Shown here: positions 1 to 8,014 of the stretch, piece by piece
Layout: every line of letters begins with the position of its first letter
How positions within the stretch are numbered: position 1 is the first letter of the stretch
From: Accumulibacter sp.
GTDB lineage: Bacteria > Pseudomonadota > Gammaproteobacteria > Burkholderiales > Rhodocyclaceae
Assembly (NCBI GenBank): GCA_031264825.1
Contig: JAISDL010000088.1
Coordinates: 1-12,989 of the forward strand
DNA length: 12,989 nucleotides
Direction: 5' to 3'
The notes under the pieces: generated by a model
What the model was told of the DNA's origin: nothing
Database searches by the model: none
Seen by the model: the letters and a program-made list of their open reading frames with translations, nothing else
Program-made: the position numbers and the translations under genes

Positions 1-1
1 C

Positions 2-367
2 TACGACGCCAAAATCGACCACTTATGCGCGGTCGACGGCGGGATCAGGGTCTATAAGACGGTGAAGTTGCCGATGAACAGATTTGATAAATGGGGAAAC
101 GTCAATGTTCATAGTGAAGAATACGCCAAGCCAACGGATGAATATTTTTATAGAGCAACGGGCAAGCATTACCAGACAGGTAATCCAGCCATTATCCGCT
201 CCGTGACTCAGATGATTCGACGTGCCGATGGAAATCTACTTGGCGAATCAATAAGGTATCGGCGCGAAGGCGGAAATTTTGCGCTTTGGATTCCGACATC
301 ATATAGTTGCCCTCCGATAAAAGGGCTAAACCTGGAAACTGCGATATTTAAGCGAGATATGAAATGA
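2..367 (+). CDS. Unrecognised protein, C-terminal 121 residues (cut by left edge)
   Basis: The reading frame is open from base 2 to a TGA at 365-367, so the gene starts outside the window. An internal GTG at 62 is a possible but unlikely start, because the residues before it (YDAKIDHLCAVDGGIRVYKT) read as a continuous protein. The visible part is polar, with conserved-looking runs such as CAVDGGIRVY and YRRGEGG-like basic/glycine stretches, and no membrane segment. It resembles, from memory only, a small conserved hypothetical (often lipoprotein) family of betaproteobacteria; I cannot assign a function. Its stop overlaps the next ORF's start by four bases (ATGA, 364-367), which suggests translational coupling, as in paired secreted-protein or toxin/immunity loci. 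Base composition is clearly AT-richer than the genes that follow, so it may be foreign DNA. Confidence 0.6.
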   Translation, partial: YDAKIDHLCAVDGGIRVYKTVKLPMNRFDKWGNVNVHSEEYAKPTDEYFYRATGKHYQTGNPAIIRSVTQMIRRADGNLLGESIRYRREGGNFALWIPTSYSCPPIKGLNLETAIFKRDMK

Positions 368-549
368 ATGCTATAGCGAACTATTACAAGAACGCAGAAC
401 TGTCCATGGTGGCATATGCAATCCTGGCGTTTGGAATGAACCCTGACCAATATGATGCCGAAGATTGCGTTATTTTAATCCGCAAAATATTCACGAGTGT
501 GCTGTTTTCCCATCGCCGCGTCCTTTTTGAAAGGAATCGCGTGTGCTGA
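364..549 (+). pseudogene. Short ORF, probable N-terminal remnant of a larger gene
   Basis: A 61-codon ORF begins at the ATGA overlap with the preceding gene and ends at a TGA 7 nt inside gpmI. The first ~35 residues (MNAIANYYKNAELSMVAYA and following) look like real protein. They recall the N-terminus of large calcium-binding or lipase-like effector proteins that begin NYYxNAxLSxAAYA; this is recollection, not a search. From about residue 36 on (after DQYDAEDC) the sequence loses that character and runs through the gpmI leader and its ribosome binding site, so the ORF end is probably accidental. I read it as a gene cut off by a junction near 455-480, where AT-rich DNA meets the GC-rich core. 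Alternative: a genuine 61-aa protein. Confidence 0.4.
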
Positions 550-2201
550 AAAAACTGGCCGGATTTTCGGGCGTCGAAGGCCCGGTTCTCGTCGTTGTGA
601 TGGATGGCTACGGTATTTCGGACGTTTCGGTCGGGAACGCCGTTCGGGCGGCGAGAAAGCCGACGCTCGACCGTCTGACGGCGAATTATCCGAACGTTCT
701 TCTGCGCGCGCACGGACGCGCCGTCGGGATGCCTTCGGACGACGATATGGGGAACTCCGAGGTCGGGCACAACGCGATCGGGTCGGGGCGCGTCTATAGT
801 CAGGGCGCGTCGCTTGTCGCCGACGCGATTGCCTCGGGCGCGCTCTGGAACGGCGAGGCGTGGAAGGAGGTCGTTTCCGGCGCCAGGGACGGGACGCTGC
901 ACTTCATCGGCCTGTTTTCCGACGGGAATGTCCATAGCCATATCGATCACCTGAAGGCGATGGTCGAGCGCGCGAAGCGCGAGGGCTTGCGGCGTGTCCG
1001 CATCCACGTTCTGCTCGACGGCCGCGACGTGCCGGAAACGAGCGCGCTCGACTACGTCGAGCCTTTCGAGCGCTTTCTTTCGGCACTGAACGGTGATGAT
1101 TTCGACGCGAAAATCGCCTCGGGCGGCGGGCGGATGCAGGTCACGATGGATCGTTACGAAGCGGACTGGGCGATCGTGAAAAGGGGTTGGCGGGCGCACG
1201 TTCTCGGCGAGGGTGAGCGCTTTGGAAGCGCGGCGGAGGCGATCCGCGCGTTCCGCGCGCGCGCGCCGGGTGTCATCGACCAGGACTTGCCGCCCTTTGT
1301 GGTCGCAAGCGCCGGGAATCCGGCCGGAACGATCGAGGACGGCGATTCGGTCGTGTTTTTCAATTTTCGCGGCGATCGGGCGATCGAGATCAGTCAGGCG
1401 TTCGAGCGCGACGACTTCGATAAGTTCGACCGTGTTCGCTTTCCGAAGGTTTGCTACGCGGGGATGCTGCAATACGACGGCGACCTGAAGTTGCCGAAGC
1501 GTTTTCTCGTCCCGCCGCCCGCGATCCGCGATACGATGGGTGAATGGTTTTCGCGGACGGGAATCACGCAGTTCGCGTGCTCGGAGACGCAGAAATTCGG
1601 GCACGTGACGTATTTCTGGAACGGGAACCGTTCGGGAAAATTCGACGGCGAGACTTGGTGTGAAGTACCGAGCGACCGCGTCCCGTTCGAGCAACGGCCG
1701 TGGATGAAGGCCGCCGAGATCGCCGACGCGATGATCGAGGCCTTGAAGAGCGGGAAGTACCGGACGCTGCGTTGCAATTTCGCCAACGGCGACATGGTCG
1801 GGCATACCGGGAATTTCCGCGCGGCGACGATGGCGGTCGAGGCCGTCGATCTTTCGCTTTCGCGCATCTTGCCCGTCGTCGACGCGGTCGGCGGCGTTGC
1901 GCTCATAACGGCCGACCACGGAAACGCCGACGAGATGGTCGAACTCGACAAAAAGATGAAGGAAGCCTTGTTGAATCAGGACGGCTCGATGAAAGCGCGG
2001 ACGGCGCATACGCTCAACCCGGTTCCGCTGATTCTTTACGACAACGTGAGCGGCGGGCGCTTGGGCTTGAAACAAACGGAAACGGCTGGCCTGTCGAATA
2101 TCGCGGCGACGCTGGCGAACCTTCTCGGATTTGAAAAGCATCCCGCGTGGGATGAGAGTCTGTTGACAGATGTCAGGGATCAGGAATCAGGGATCAGATG
2201 A
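543..2201 (+). CDS. gpmI: 2,3-bisphosphoglycerate-independent phosphoglycerate mutase
   Basis: Cytoplasmic glycolytic/gluconeogenic enzyme that interconverts 3- and 2-phosphoglycerate through a phosphoserine intermediate with two Mn ions. Of 552 residues, the metal-binding start is VVVMDGYG (Asp21); the catalytic serine is Ser72 in DMGNSEVGHN. Further family signatures are HSHIDHL (131-137), DGRDVPETSA (159-168, substrate arginine), FNFRGDRA (273-280), GDMVGHTGN (416-424) and the second metal cluster ITADHGNADEM (455-465) with AHTLNPVP (488-495). The start is GTG at 543, preceded by AAAGGA at 530-535; the GTG at 541 is closed after two codons. At 552 aa it is longer than the usual ~510-515. 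Its last ~11 residues (DVRDQESGIR) are encoded by a heptamer repeat arm, and its TGA lies at the edge of the repeat core. Convergent with secF. Confidence 0.97.
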   Translation: MLKKLAGFSGVEGPVLVVVMDGYGISDVSVGNAVRAARKPTLDRLTANYPNVLLRAHGRAVGMPSDDDMGNSEVGHNAIGSGRVYSQGASLVADAIASGALWNGEAWKEVVSGARDGTLHFIGLFSDGNVHSHIDHLKAMVERAKREGLRRVRIHVLLDGRDVPETSALDYVEPFERFLSALNGDDFDAKIASGGGRMQVTMDRYEADWAIVKRGWRAHVLGEGERFGSAAEAIRAFRARAPGVIDQDLPPFVVASAGNPAGTIEDGDSVVFFNFRGDRAIEISQAFERDDFDKFDRVRFPKVCYAGMLQYDGDLKLPKRFLVPPPAIRDTMGEWFSRTGITQFACSETQKFGHVTYFWNGNRSGKFDGETWCEVPSDRVPFEQRPWMKAAEIADAMIEALKSGKYRTLRCNFANGDMVGHTGNFRAATMAVEAVDLSLSRILPVVDAVGGVALITADHGNADEMVELDKKMKEALLNQDGSMKARTAHTLNPVPLILYDNVSGGRLGLKQTETAGLSNIAATLANLLGFEKHPAWDESLLTDVRDQESGIR

Positions 2202-2291
2202 AAACCGATCGGTTTTTTGTCGATTCTCTCCGGCGGCGAAGCCGCCGCTCACTGATCTGATTCCTGACATCTGATTCCTGATACCTGAATC
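2166..2291. repeat. Heptamer-arm inverted repeat, copy A (between convergent gpmI and secF)
   Basis: The left arm (2166-2200) is a run of heptamers TCAGGGA/TCAGGAA/TCAGGGA/TCAGATG. The right arm (2252-2290) carries the same heptamers in reverse orientation (ATCTGA, TTCCTGA, CATCTGA, TACCTGA). Between them lie a 16-bp palindrome AAAACCGATCGGTTTT (2201-2216) and a hairpin CGGCGGC-GAA-GCCGCCG (2231-2247). The gpmI stop (2199-2201) falls at the end of the left arm and the secF stop (2290-2292) at the end of the right arm, so the element fills the whole gap. It may serve as a bidirectional terminator. The right arm is nearly identical to that of the copy at 11283-11445. Confidence 0.9.
2201..2218 (+). 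terminator. Possible gpmI terminator in repeat core
   Basis: AAAACC-GATC-GGTTTT followed by two more T gives a six-pair stem with a T6 tail directly after the gpmI stop. The stem is weak (only two G-C pairs), but a strong GC hairpin follows at 2231-2247. Termination is inferred from shape and position only. Confidence 0.4.
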
Positions 2292-3234
2292 AGACGACCG
2301 CTCCGCCCCTGCCGGTATTTTCGATTCTTTTCTTTTTCTGCACGAGGTGTTCGCGCGAGAGGCCGAGCCAGATGACGAGCGGGCTTGCGACGAGTATCGA
2401 CGAGTAGATTCCGAAGCAGATTCCGATCGTCAGCGCGATCGAGAAGTAGTACAGCGTTTCGCCGCCGAGGAAAAACATCGCGAGCACCATGAGCTGCGTC
2501 GACCCGTGCGTGATGACCGTACGCGAGATCGTGCTCGTGATCGCGCGGTCGATCGTTTGCGCGGTCGTGAGGCCGCGAGCGCGTTTGAAGGTTTCGCGCA
2601 CGCGGTCGAAGACGATGACCGACTCGTTGACCGAGTAGCCGAGGACGGCCATTACGCCGGCGAGGACCGAGAGCGAGAATTCCCACTGGAAAAACGCGAA
2701 GCACCCGAGGATGATGACCACGTCGTGGAGGTTGGCGATGATCGCAGAGACGGCGAAGCGCCATTCGAATCGGAGCGCGAGGTAGATCACGATCCCGGCG
2801 ATGACGAGCAGGAGCGCCATCGAACCGTTCTGGGCGAGTTCCTCGCCGACCTGCGCGCCGACGACTTCGACGCGCCCCCGCGACGCGCCGGGTGCGTCCT
2901 TGTCGAGGACGGCCATGATCGACTCGCCGATTTTTGCCGAGTCCTGCCCTTCGATCGCCGGCAGGCGGAGCATGACGTCGCGGCTCGTGCCGAAGTTCTG
3001 GACGGTGAAGTCGGTATAGCCGGCTTTGGCGAGCGCTTCACGGATTTTTGTGAGGTCGGCCGCCTCGGTGTAGCTGACTTCGACGAGCGTTCCGCCGGTG
3101 AATTCGACCGAGAGGTGCAAACCCCGATAGGCGAGGAAAAAGACCGCGAGGACGAAGGTCGTCAGCGAGATGATGTTGAACACCAGCGCGTGACGCATGA
3201 AGGGGATGTCTTTTTTGATGCGAAAAAATTCCAT
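2290..3234 (-). CDS. secF: Protein translocase subunit SecF
   Basis: Inner-membrane partner of SecD; the SecDF(YajC) complex uses the proton gradient to help pull proteins out of the SecYEG channel. The 314 residues show the standard layout: TM1 at about 17-37, a periplasmic domain opening with VEFTGGT (43-49), then five membrane segments at about 138-155, 163-183, 187-205, 244-260 and 263-290. The family signature GYSVNESVIVFDRVRE is at 199-214 and ALTIGICFGIYSS at 267-279. The ATG at 3234 gives a canonical MEFFRIKKDIPFM start. It lies 12 nt after secD in the same direction, so the two are surely cotranscribed. It is last in the minus-strand operon, and its stop codon TGA coincides with the outer end of the repeat at 2166-2291. 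Confidence 0.96.
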   Translation of the reverse strand: MEFFRIKKDIPFMRHALVFNIISLTTFVLAVFFLAYRGLHLSVEFTGGTLVEVSYTEAADLTKIREALAKAGYTDFTVQNFGTSRDVMLRLPAIEGQDSAKIGESIMAVLDKDAPGASRGRVEVVGAQVGEELAQNGSMALLLVIAGIVIYLALRFEWRFAVSAIIANLHDVVIILGCFAFFQWEFSLSVLAGVMAVLGYSVNESVIVFDRVRETFKRARGLTTAQTIDRAITSTISRTVITHGSTQLMVLAMFFLGGETLYYFSIALTIGICFGIYSSILVASPLVIWLGLSREHLVQKKKRIENTGRGGAVV

Positions 3235-3246
3235 TTGCGCGAATCC

Positions 3247-5127
3247 TCAGTGAGCGTCCGCCGTCGGCCGCCATATCTGGCCGATCGAAAGCGATTCGAG
3301 TTTGCGGCGGCGCCCGTAGATCAGGTTGATCATCGCGCGCGAGACGACGACCGCCGAGAAAAGCGAGGTCAGGATTCCGAGGCAGTGGACGACGGCGAAG
3401 CCGCGCACCGGCCCGGTTCCGAAGACGAGGAGCGCGATTCCGGCGATCAGCGTCGTGATGTTCGAGTCGAGAATCGTTCCGAACGCGTGTTCGTAGCCGG
3501 CGTAGATCGCCGCTTGCGGCGTCGCGCCGGCACGGAGTTCCTCGCGTATCCTCTCGTTGATCAGGACGTTGGCGTCGATCGCCATGCCGAGCGTCAGCGC
3601 GATCGCGGCGATTCCGGGCAAGGTCAGCGTCGCCTGGATCATCGAGAGAAGCGCGGTCAAAAAGAGGAGGTTGGCGGCGAGCGCGACGACCGAAACGACG
3701 CCGAAGAGCATGTAGTAGACCATCATGAAGAGGGAGATTCCCACAAACCCAACCATCGTCGACGTCAGGCCTTTCTGGATATTGTCGGCGCCGAGGCTCG
3801 GGCCGATCGTGCGCTCTTCGATGATTTCCATCGGCGCCGCGAGCGAGCCCGCACGGAGCAGGAGCGCCGTGTTGTTCGCCTCCGCGAACGACATACTGCC
3901 CGAAATCTGGACGCGCCCGCCGGCGATTTCCTGGCGGATGACCGGCGCGGTCACGACTTCGCCCTTGCCCTTTTCAAAGAGGAGGATCGCCATGCGTTTG
4001 CCGACGCTCTCGCGTGTGATATCCCTGAAGATGCGCGAACCGGCAGCGTCGAGCGTGAGCGAAACGACCGGCTCGTTCGTTCGGCTGTCGCGACCCGCCT
4101 GCGCGTCGGTCAGGCGGTCGCCGGTCAGAACGACTTGGCGCCGGACGAGAAGGGGGTCAAGGCCGCCGTTGTCGTTGCGCTCGTAGTAAAGCTCGGTCCC
4201 GAAGGGCGCGCGCCCCGTCTGGAGGGCGGTCTGCAAGGCGCTCGGAGTGTTGTCGACCATGCGAACTTCAAGTGTCGCGGTTCTTCCGAGAATGTCTTTC
4301 GCCTTGGCGGTGTCCTGCACACCCGGCAACTGGACGACGATGCGGTCGGCGCCCTGCTGCGCGATGACCGGGTCGGAGACGCCGAGTTCGTTGATCCGGT
4401 TGTTCAGCGTTCCCATGTTCTGCTTGACGGCGTCTCCCTGGATGCGCTGGAGCGCCTGCGGTTTCAGCGTGGCGACGAGCCTCGCGTCGGCGCCGTCGCC
4501 GACCGTGGAGAGCAGGAGGTCGGGCTGGTTGTCGGCGACGACCCTTTGCGCGCGGTCGCGCGTTTCGGCGTCGCGGAATCTGAGGACGATGCGGTCGCCG
4601 TCACGCGAGACGCCGTTGTGCCGGATGTTCTTTTCGCGCAGGAGACTGCGCAGGTCCGCGCCGAAGGAATCGAGCATCTTCGTCATCGCGCCCTTCATGT
4701 CGACCTGGAGCAGGAAGTGTACGCCGCCGCGCAGGTCGAGTCCGAGGAACATCGGCAGCGCGTGCAGGCGCGTCAGCCACCGCGGAGAACTCGGAAGCAG
4801 GTTCAGCGCGACGATGTACTGCGGGTCGGCGGCGTCCGGGTTGAACTGCCTTTCGAGCAGGTCTCTCGCCTTCAACTGCGTGTCGGTGTCGGAAAAGCGG
4901 ATTTTGAGGCCGGTGTTGTCGAGGAGGACGCCCGTATTTTCGATCCCCGCGTTTTTCAGCGCCGTTTCAGCGGACTCCTGCACCCTGGCGTCGACTTTGA
5001 GCGTGGCTTTGAGGCTTGAGAGTTGGACGGCGGGCGATTCGCCGAAGAGATTCGGCAGCGCGTAGATGAAGCTGACCAGGAGCGCGAGAACGACGACGAT
5101 GTATTTCCAGAGGGGATAACGGTTCAT
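3247..5127 (-). CDS. secD: Protein translocase subunit SecD
   Basis: Inner-membrane component of the Sec accessory complex, with a large periplasmic domain that binds emerging preprotein. In 626 residues: TM1 at about 9-27; the periplasmic region with GLDLRGGVHFL (129-139) and the P1 domain with LNNRINELGVSDPVIAQQG (241-259); GPSLGADNIQKG (442-453) just before the second membrane segment; then five segments between about 454 and 602. LGMAIDANVLINERIREE (513-530) is the conserved TM4 signature with the proton-path Asp518. The ATG at 5127 gives MNRYPLWKY, typical of proteobacterial SecD; the ribosome binding site is poor. It follows yajC by 73 nt, a gap with no recognisable element, and precedes secF by 12 nt. 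Confidence 0.97.
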   Translation of the reverse strand: MNRYPLWKYIVVVLALLVSFIYALPNLFGESPAVQLSSLKATLKVDARVQESAETALKNAGIENTGVLLDNTGLKIRFSDTDTQLKARDLLERQFNPDAADPQYIVALNLLPSSPRWLTRLHALPMFLGLDLRGGVHFLLQVDMKGAMTKMLDSFGADLRSLLREKNIRHNGVSRDGDRIVLRFRDAETRDRAQRVVADNQPDLLLSTVGDGADARLVATLKPQALQRIQGDAVKQNMGTLNNRINELGVSDPVIAQQGADRIVVQLPGVQDTAKAKDILGRTATLEVRMVDNTPSALQTALQTGRAPFGTELYYERNDNGGLDPLLVRRQVVLTGDRLTDAQAGRDSRTNEPVVSLTLDAAGSRIFRDITRESVGKRMAILLFEKGKGEVVTAPVIRQEIAGGRVQISGSMSFAEANNTALLLRAGSLAAPMEIIEERTIGPSLGADNIQKGLTSTMVGFVGISLFMMVYYMLFGVVSVVALAANLLFLTALLSMIQATLTLPGIAAIALTLGMAIDANVLINERIREELRAGATPQAAIYAGYEHAFGTILDSNITTLIAGIALLVFGTGPVRGFAVVHCLGILTSLFSAVVVSRAMINLIYGRRRKLESLSIGQIWRPTADAH

Positions 5128-5200
5128 GTGAAAGCGGAAACGAAATGGAAGTTCAACACCCCGCGAGCGATAAACGGGAAACGAAGCGAGAAGCGGCGCG

Positions 5201-5533
5201 TCACAGGCTTTTCAGCGTTCCTCTCGGCAAGGCGGCGCCGATCGCGGAACGCTGCAACTGGATTTCGACGTTCTCGGCGATTGCGACGCCGACGAAATTG
5301 TCGCTGACCTTCGTGATGCGCCCCGCGATTCCGCCCTGCGTGATGATCTCATCGCCCTTGGCGAGAGATTCGAGCATCGCCTTGTGTTCCTTGGCTTTTT
5401 TCTGCTGCGGACGGATCATCAGGAAGTAGAAAACCCCGAACATCGCGAGCATGATGAAGATTTGGTCGAAGCCGCCTCCCAAAAACGAGGCCCCCGGGAT
5501 GGCCGACTGCGCGTACGCGTTGCTGATGAACAC
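5201..5533 (-). CDS. yajC: Sec translocon accessory protein YajC
   Basis: Small single-pass membrane protein that copurifies with SecDF. The 110 residues show the family's form: a short N-terminus (MFISNAYAQ), one membrane segment at about 23-40 (IFIMLAMFGVFYFLMI), the RPQQKKAKEHKAML motif at 41-54 and the cytoplasmic GDEIITQGGIAGRI stretch (60-73). The start is GTG at 5533. An AGGAG lies ten bases upstream, a slightly long spacing, and no ATG is in frame between them. It is 47 nt from tgt and 73 nt from secD on the same strand, the usual tgt-yajC-secDF order. Confidence 0.95.
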   Translation of the reverse strand: MFISNAYAQSAIPGASFLGGGFDQIFIMLAMFGVFYFLMIRPQQKKAKEHKAMLESLAKGDEIITQGGIAGRITKVSDNFVGVAIAENVEIQLQRSAIGAALPRGTLKSL

Positions 5534-5580
5534 AGTAATGAATCTCCTGAAAATGGAAGGTCAAAAAAAGCGTTATTGTA

Positions 5581-6696
5581 TCATTCGCGGTTTGCGTCCG
5601 CCCGCTCGGTGCGCAGATTGCGGACGGTTTCCGCGAAACGTCCCGCGAGGATCGCGTTTCGAAGCTCGGCCATCAGATTTTGGTAATAGTGCAGATTGTG
5701 AATCGTGTTGAGCTGCGCGCCGAGAATCTCGCCGGCGCGGTGGAGGTGGTGGAGGTAGGCGCGCGTGAAATGGCGGCACGCGTAGCAGTCGCACGACGCG
5801 TCGAGCGGGCGCGGGTCGTTTCGGTAGCGCGCGTTCTTGATCCGTACGTCGCCGTACCGGGTAAAGAGGTGCCCGTTGCGCGCGTTGCGCGTCGGAAGGA
5901 CGCAGTCGAACAGGTCGATTCCCGCACCGACGCCGTTCATCAGGTCTTCCGGCGTGCCGACGCCCATCAGATAGCGCGGCTTCTCTGGCGGAAGGCGCGG
6001 CGCCGTGCAGGCCAGGATGCGTTCCATCTCGTCTTTCGGTTCGCCGACCGAAAGCCCACCGATCGCCATTCCGTCGAAGCCGATCTCGCAAAGCCCCGCG
6101 AGCGATTCTTCGCGCAAGGCTTCAAACATCCCGCCTTGGACGATCCCGAACAGCGCGTTTTCGTTGCCGAGGCGGTCGTGCTCGTCGCGCGAACGTTTGG
6201 CCCAGCGTAGCGAGAGGCGCATCGACTTTGCCGATTCGTCGAAAGTCGCGGGAAAAGGCGTGCATTCGTCGAAAACCATGACGATGTCCGAATTTAGAAC
6301 GCGCTGGATCCGCATCGACTCTTCCGGCGAGAGGAAAAGCCGGTCGCCGTTGATCGGAGAAGCGAATTTCACGCCGTCCTCGTCGATTTTGCGCAGCGCG
6401 CCGAGCGAAAAGACCTGGAACCCGCCCGAATCGGTCAGGATCGGCTTCTCCCACGCCATGAAGCGGTGCAAGCCGCCGTGCGCGGCGATCACCTCCAGGC
6501 CGGGACGCAGCCAGAGGTGGAAGGTGTTTCCGAGGCAGATCTGCGCGCCGACATCGACGAGGTCGCGCGGCGTCATCGCCTTGACGGTCCCGTAGGTTCC
6601 GACCGGCATGAAGACGGGCGTTTCGACGCCGCCGTGCGCGAGCGTCACGCGACCGCGCCGCGCCGCGCCGTCGGTGGCGAGCAGCTCAAAACGCAT
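5581..6696 (-). CDS. tgt: tRNA-guanine transglycosylase (queuine tRNA-ribosyltransferase)
   Basis: Exchanges guanine 34 of GUN-anticodon tRNAs for the queuosine precursor preQ1. The 371-residue protein aligns with the E. coli enzyme residue for residue at its key positions: Asp89 in LTDSGGFQVFSL, Asp143 in FDECTPFP, the nucleophile Asp264 in DLFDCVLPTRNARNG, and the zinc ligands Cys302, Cys304, Cys307 (CDCYACRHF) and His333 (NTIHNL). The ATG at 6696 is preceded by GAGG with an 8-nt gap. It lies 81 nt downstream of queA on the same strand; the two enzymes act in successive steps. It is followed by yajC. Nothing unusual is seen. Confidence 0.98.
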   Translation of the reverse strand: MRFELLATDGAARRGRVTLAHGGVETPVFMPVGTYGTVKAMTPRDLVDVGAQICLGNTFHLWLRPGLEVIAAHGGLHRFMAWEKPILTDSGGFQVFSLGALRKIDEDGVKFASPINGDRLFLSPEESMRIQRVLNSDIVMVFDECTPFPATFDESAKSMRLSLRWAKRSRDEHDRLGNENALFGIVQGGMFEALREESLAGLCEIGFDGMAIGGLSVGEPKDEMERILACTAPRLPPEKPRYLMGVGTPEDLMNGVGAGIDLFDCVLPTRNARNGHLFTRYGDVRIKNARYRNDPRPLDASCDCYACRHFTRAYLHHLHRAGEILGAQLNTIHNLHYYQNLMAELRNAILAGRFAETVRNLRTERADANRE

Positions 6697-6777
6697 CGTG
6701 AAAACCTCGGCGGAGCGAAGCGTCCGGACGGCGTCGGGAAAAGGAGGGAAAGGATTTTTTCATGGGAATCACTTCAT

Positions 6778-7884
6778 TCAAAGCGGTCGAACGCGGTTTC
6801 CAAAGTTGTTCCGCCTTTCGAGAAACATCGCGTCGCCGTAACTGAAAAAACGGTAGCGTTCGGCGACGGCGTGTGCGTAGGCCTTTCGAATCAACTCGCT
6901 CCCCGCGAAGGCGTGCGTCAGCATGATGAGCGTCGATTTCGGCAGATGAAAATTCGTGAAAAGCGCGTCGATGACACGGAACTTGTATCCCGGCGTGATG
7001 AAAATATCGGTTTCGGCGCCGCCCACGGCGACACGTCCCGATTGTCCAGACTCCCCGGCGGCTTCGAGCGCGCGCAGGCTCGTCGTCCCGACGGCGACGA
7101 CGCGGCCGCCGCGTGTCCGCGTCGCTTCGATCGCCTCGACGGTCGCCTGGGGAATATGGAAGCGCTCCGAGTGCATGCGGTGTTCGTCGATACGGCGCAC
7201 GCGCACCGGTTGGAAAGTTCCCGCGCCGATATGCAGCGTCAACCAAGCGATTCCTGCGCCGCGCGCTTTCAAGCGCGCAAAAAGCGACTCGTCGAAATGA
7301 AGTCCGGCCGTCGGCGCCGCGACCGCTCCGGGGTGGCGGGCATAGACCGTCTGATAACGTTCCTCGTCGTCGGCGTCCGCGGGATGGGCGATATACGGCG
7401 GCAGGGGCAGACGACCGTATTTTTCGAGCAGCGCGTAAAAATCGCCGGAGTCCTTCGACGCTCCCGACGCTTCCGACGTTTCATTGTCGTCGAGTTCGAG
7501 GACGAAAAGACCGGGGGCGTTTTCCATTCGCCCGGAAACATTGACCTGAAAAGCATTTTCGAGGACGAGGCGCGCCCCCGGCTTCGGGGACTTGCTCGCG
7601 CGAATCTGCGCGAGCGCGCGGCGCGGGTCGACGATGCGCTCGATCAGAACTTCGACGCGACCGCCGCTGTCTTTTTTTCCGAACAGGCGCGCGTTGATGA
7701 CGCGCGTATCGTTGAAAACGAGCAGGTCACCGCGCCGGATCAAGTCCGGGAAGTCCGAAATCCTCCGGTCGGCGAGCTTTCCGCCGGTCGTGTCGAGCAG
7801 ACGCGCCGATTGCCGTTCGAGCGCGGGATGCTGCGCGATCAGTTCAGGAGGGAGGTCGAAATCGAAGTCGTCGGGCGTCAGCAT
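6778..7884 (-). CDS. queA: S-adenosylmethionine:tRNA ribosyltransferase-isomerase
   Basis: Converts preQ1 in tRNA to epoxyqueuosine, using the ribose of S-adenosylmethionine; cytoplasmic. In 368 residues the family motifs are FDFDLPPELIAQHP (7-20), GDLLVFNDTRVINARLFG (52-69), YQTVYARHPGAVAAPTAGLHF (177-197), LHIGAGTFQPVR (217-228), VGTTSLRALE (265-274), and TPGYKFRVIDALFTNFHLPKS (297-317). An acidic/serine-rich stretch at 132-148 is a variable loop. The ATG at 7884 has no clear Shine-Dalgarno sequence, but MLTPDDFDFDLP matches the usual start. The 129-nt gap to the upstream nuclease-like gene is filled mostly by an inverted-repeat element (7911-8014). It is upstream of tgt in the same operon. 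Confidence 0.98.
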   Translation of the reverse strand: MLTPDDFDFDLPPELIAQHPALERQSARLLDTTGGKLADRRISDFPDLIRRGDLLVFNDTRVINARLFGKKDSGGRVEVLIERIVDPRRALAQIRASKSPKPGARLVLENAFQVNVSGRMENAPGLFVLELDDNETSEASGASKDSGDFYALLEKYGRLPLPPYIAHPADADDEERYQTVYARHPGAVAAPTAGLHFDESLFARLKARGAGIAWLTLHIGAGTFQPVRVRRIDEHRMHSERFHIPQATVEAIEATRTRGGRVVAVGTTSLRALEAAGESGQSGRVAVGGAETDIFITPGYKFRVIDALFTNFHLPKSTLIMLTHAFAGSELIRKAYAHAVAERYRFFSYGDAMFLERRNNFGNRVRPL

Positions 7885-7910
7885 AATAAACCCGGCGCGT
7901 TTCCGCCCTC

Positions 7911-8014
7911 ATTCCTTTTCCAGTACATTCATACTTTGATGCCGAGCCGCTTCACAGTACAGGGTGTACGGCAAGGCGAAGTCGACGAAGGAAGGGATGA
8001 ACTGGAAAAGGAAT
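7911..8014. repeat. 104-bp imperfect inverted-repeat (MITE-like) element
   Basis: The ends are a perfect 14-bp inverted repeat: ATTCCTTTTCCAGT at 7911-7924 and ACTGGAAAAGGAAT at 8001-8014. With one mismatch the match extends to 17 bp (7908-7924 / 8001-8017). The next 12 bases inward (7926-7937 against 7988-7999) are about two-thirds complementary. The centre holds GTACA-GGG-TGTAC (7957-7969), almost exactly on the same axis of symmetry. No ORF of its own is evident. The right end touches the last base of the nuclease-like gene's stop codon (8014-8016). I see no clear target-site duplication. It could be a small non-autonomous mobile element, an RNA-processing hairpin in the operon transcript, or an operator region; the first is my preference. 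Confidence 0.6.

Noticed and set aside
465..493. Possible gpmI promoter TTGCGT-17-TATTCA
   Set aside because: Each hexamer matches the consensus at only three positions; no better than chance in AT-rich DNA.
384..2141. A 585-codon open frame on the minus strand opposite gpmI
   Set aside because: Arg/His/Val-rich low-complexity translation antisense to gpmI, with no recognisable motif; a composition artefact.
2347..5019. An 890-codon open frame on the plus strand opposite secF and secD
   Set aside because: It is antisense to two clear genes. The translation is extremely rich in Arg, Asp and Glu with no domain, as expected when a GC-rich third-position bias removes stops on the opposite strand.
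6686..6763. A 25-codon ORF (MKKSFPSFSRRRPDASLRRG...) between queA and tgt on the minus strand, overlapping the tgt start
   Set aside because: There is no ribosome binding site before its ATG and no conserved feature. A leader-peptide role is conceivable, but nothing in the sequence supports it.
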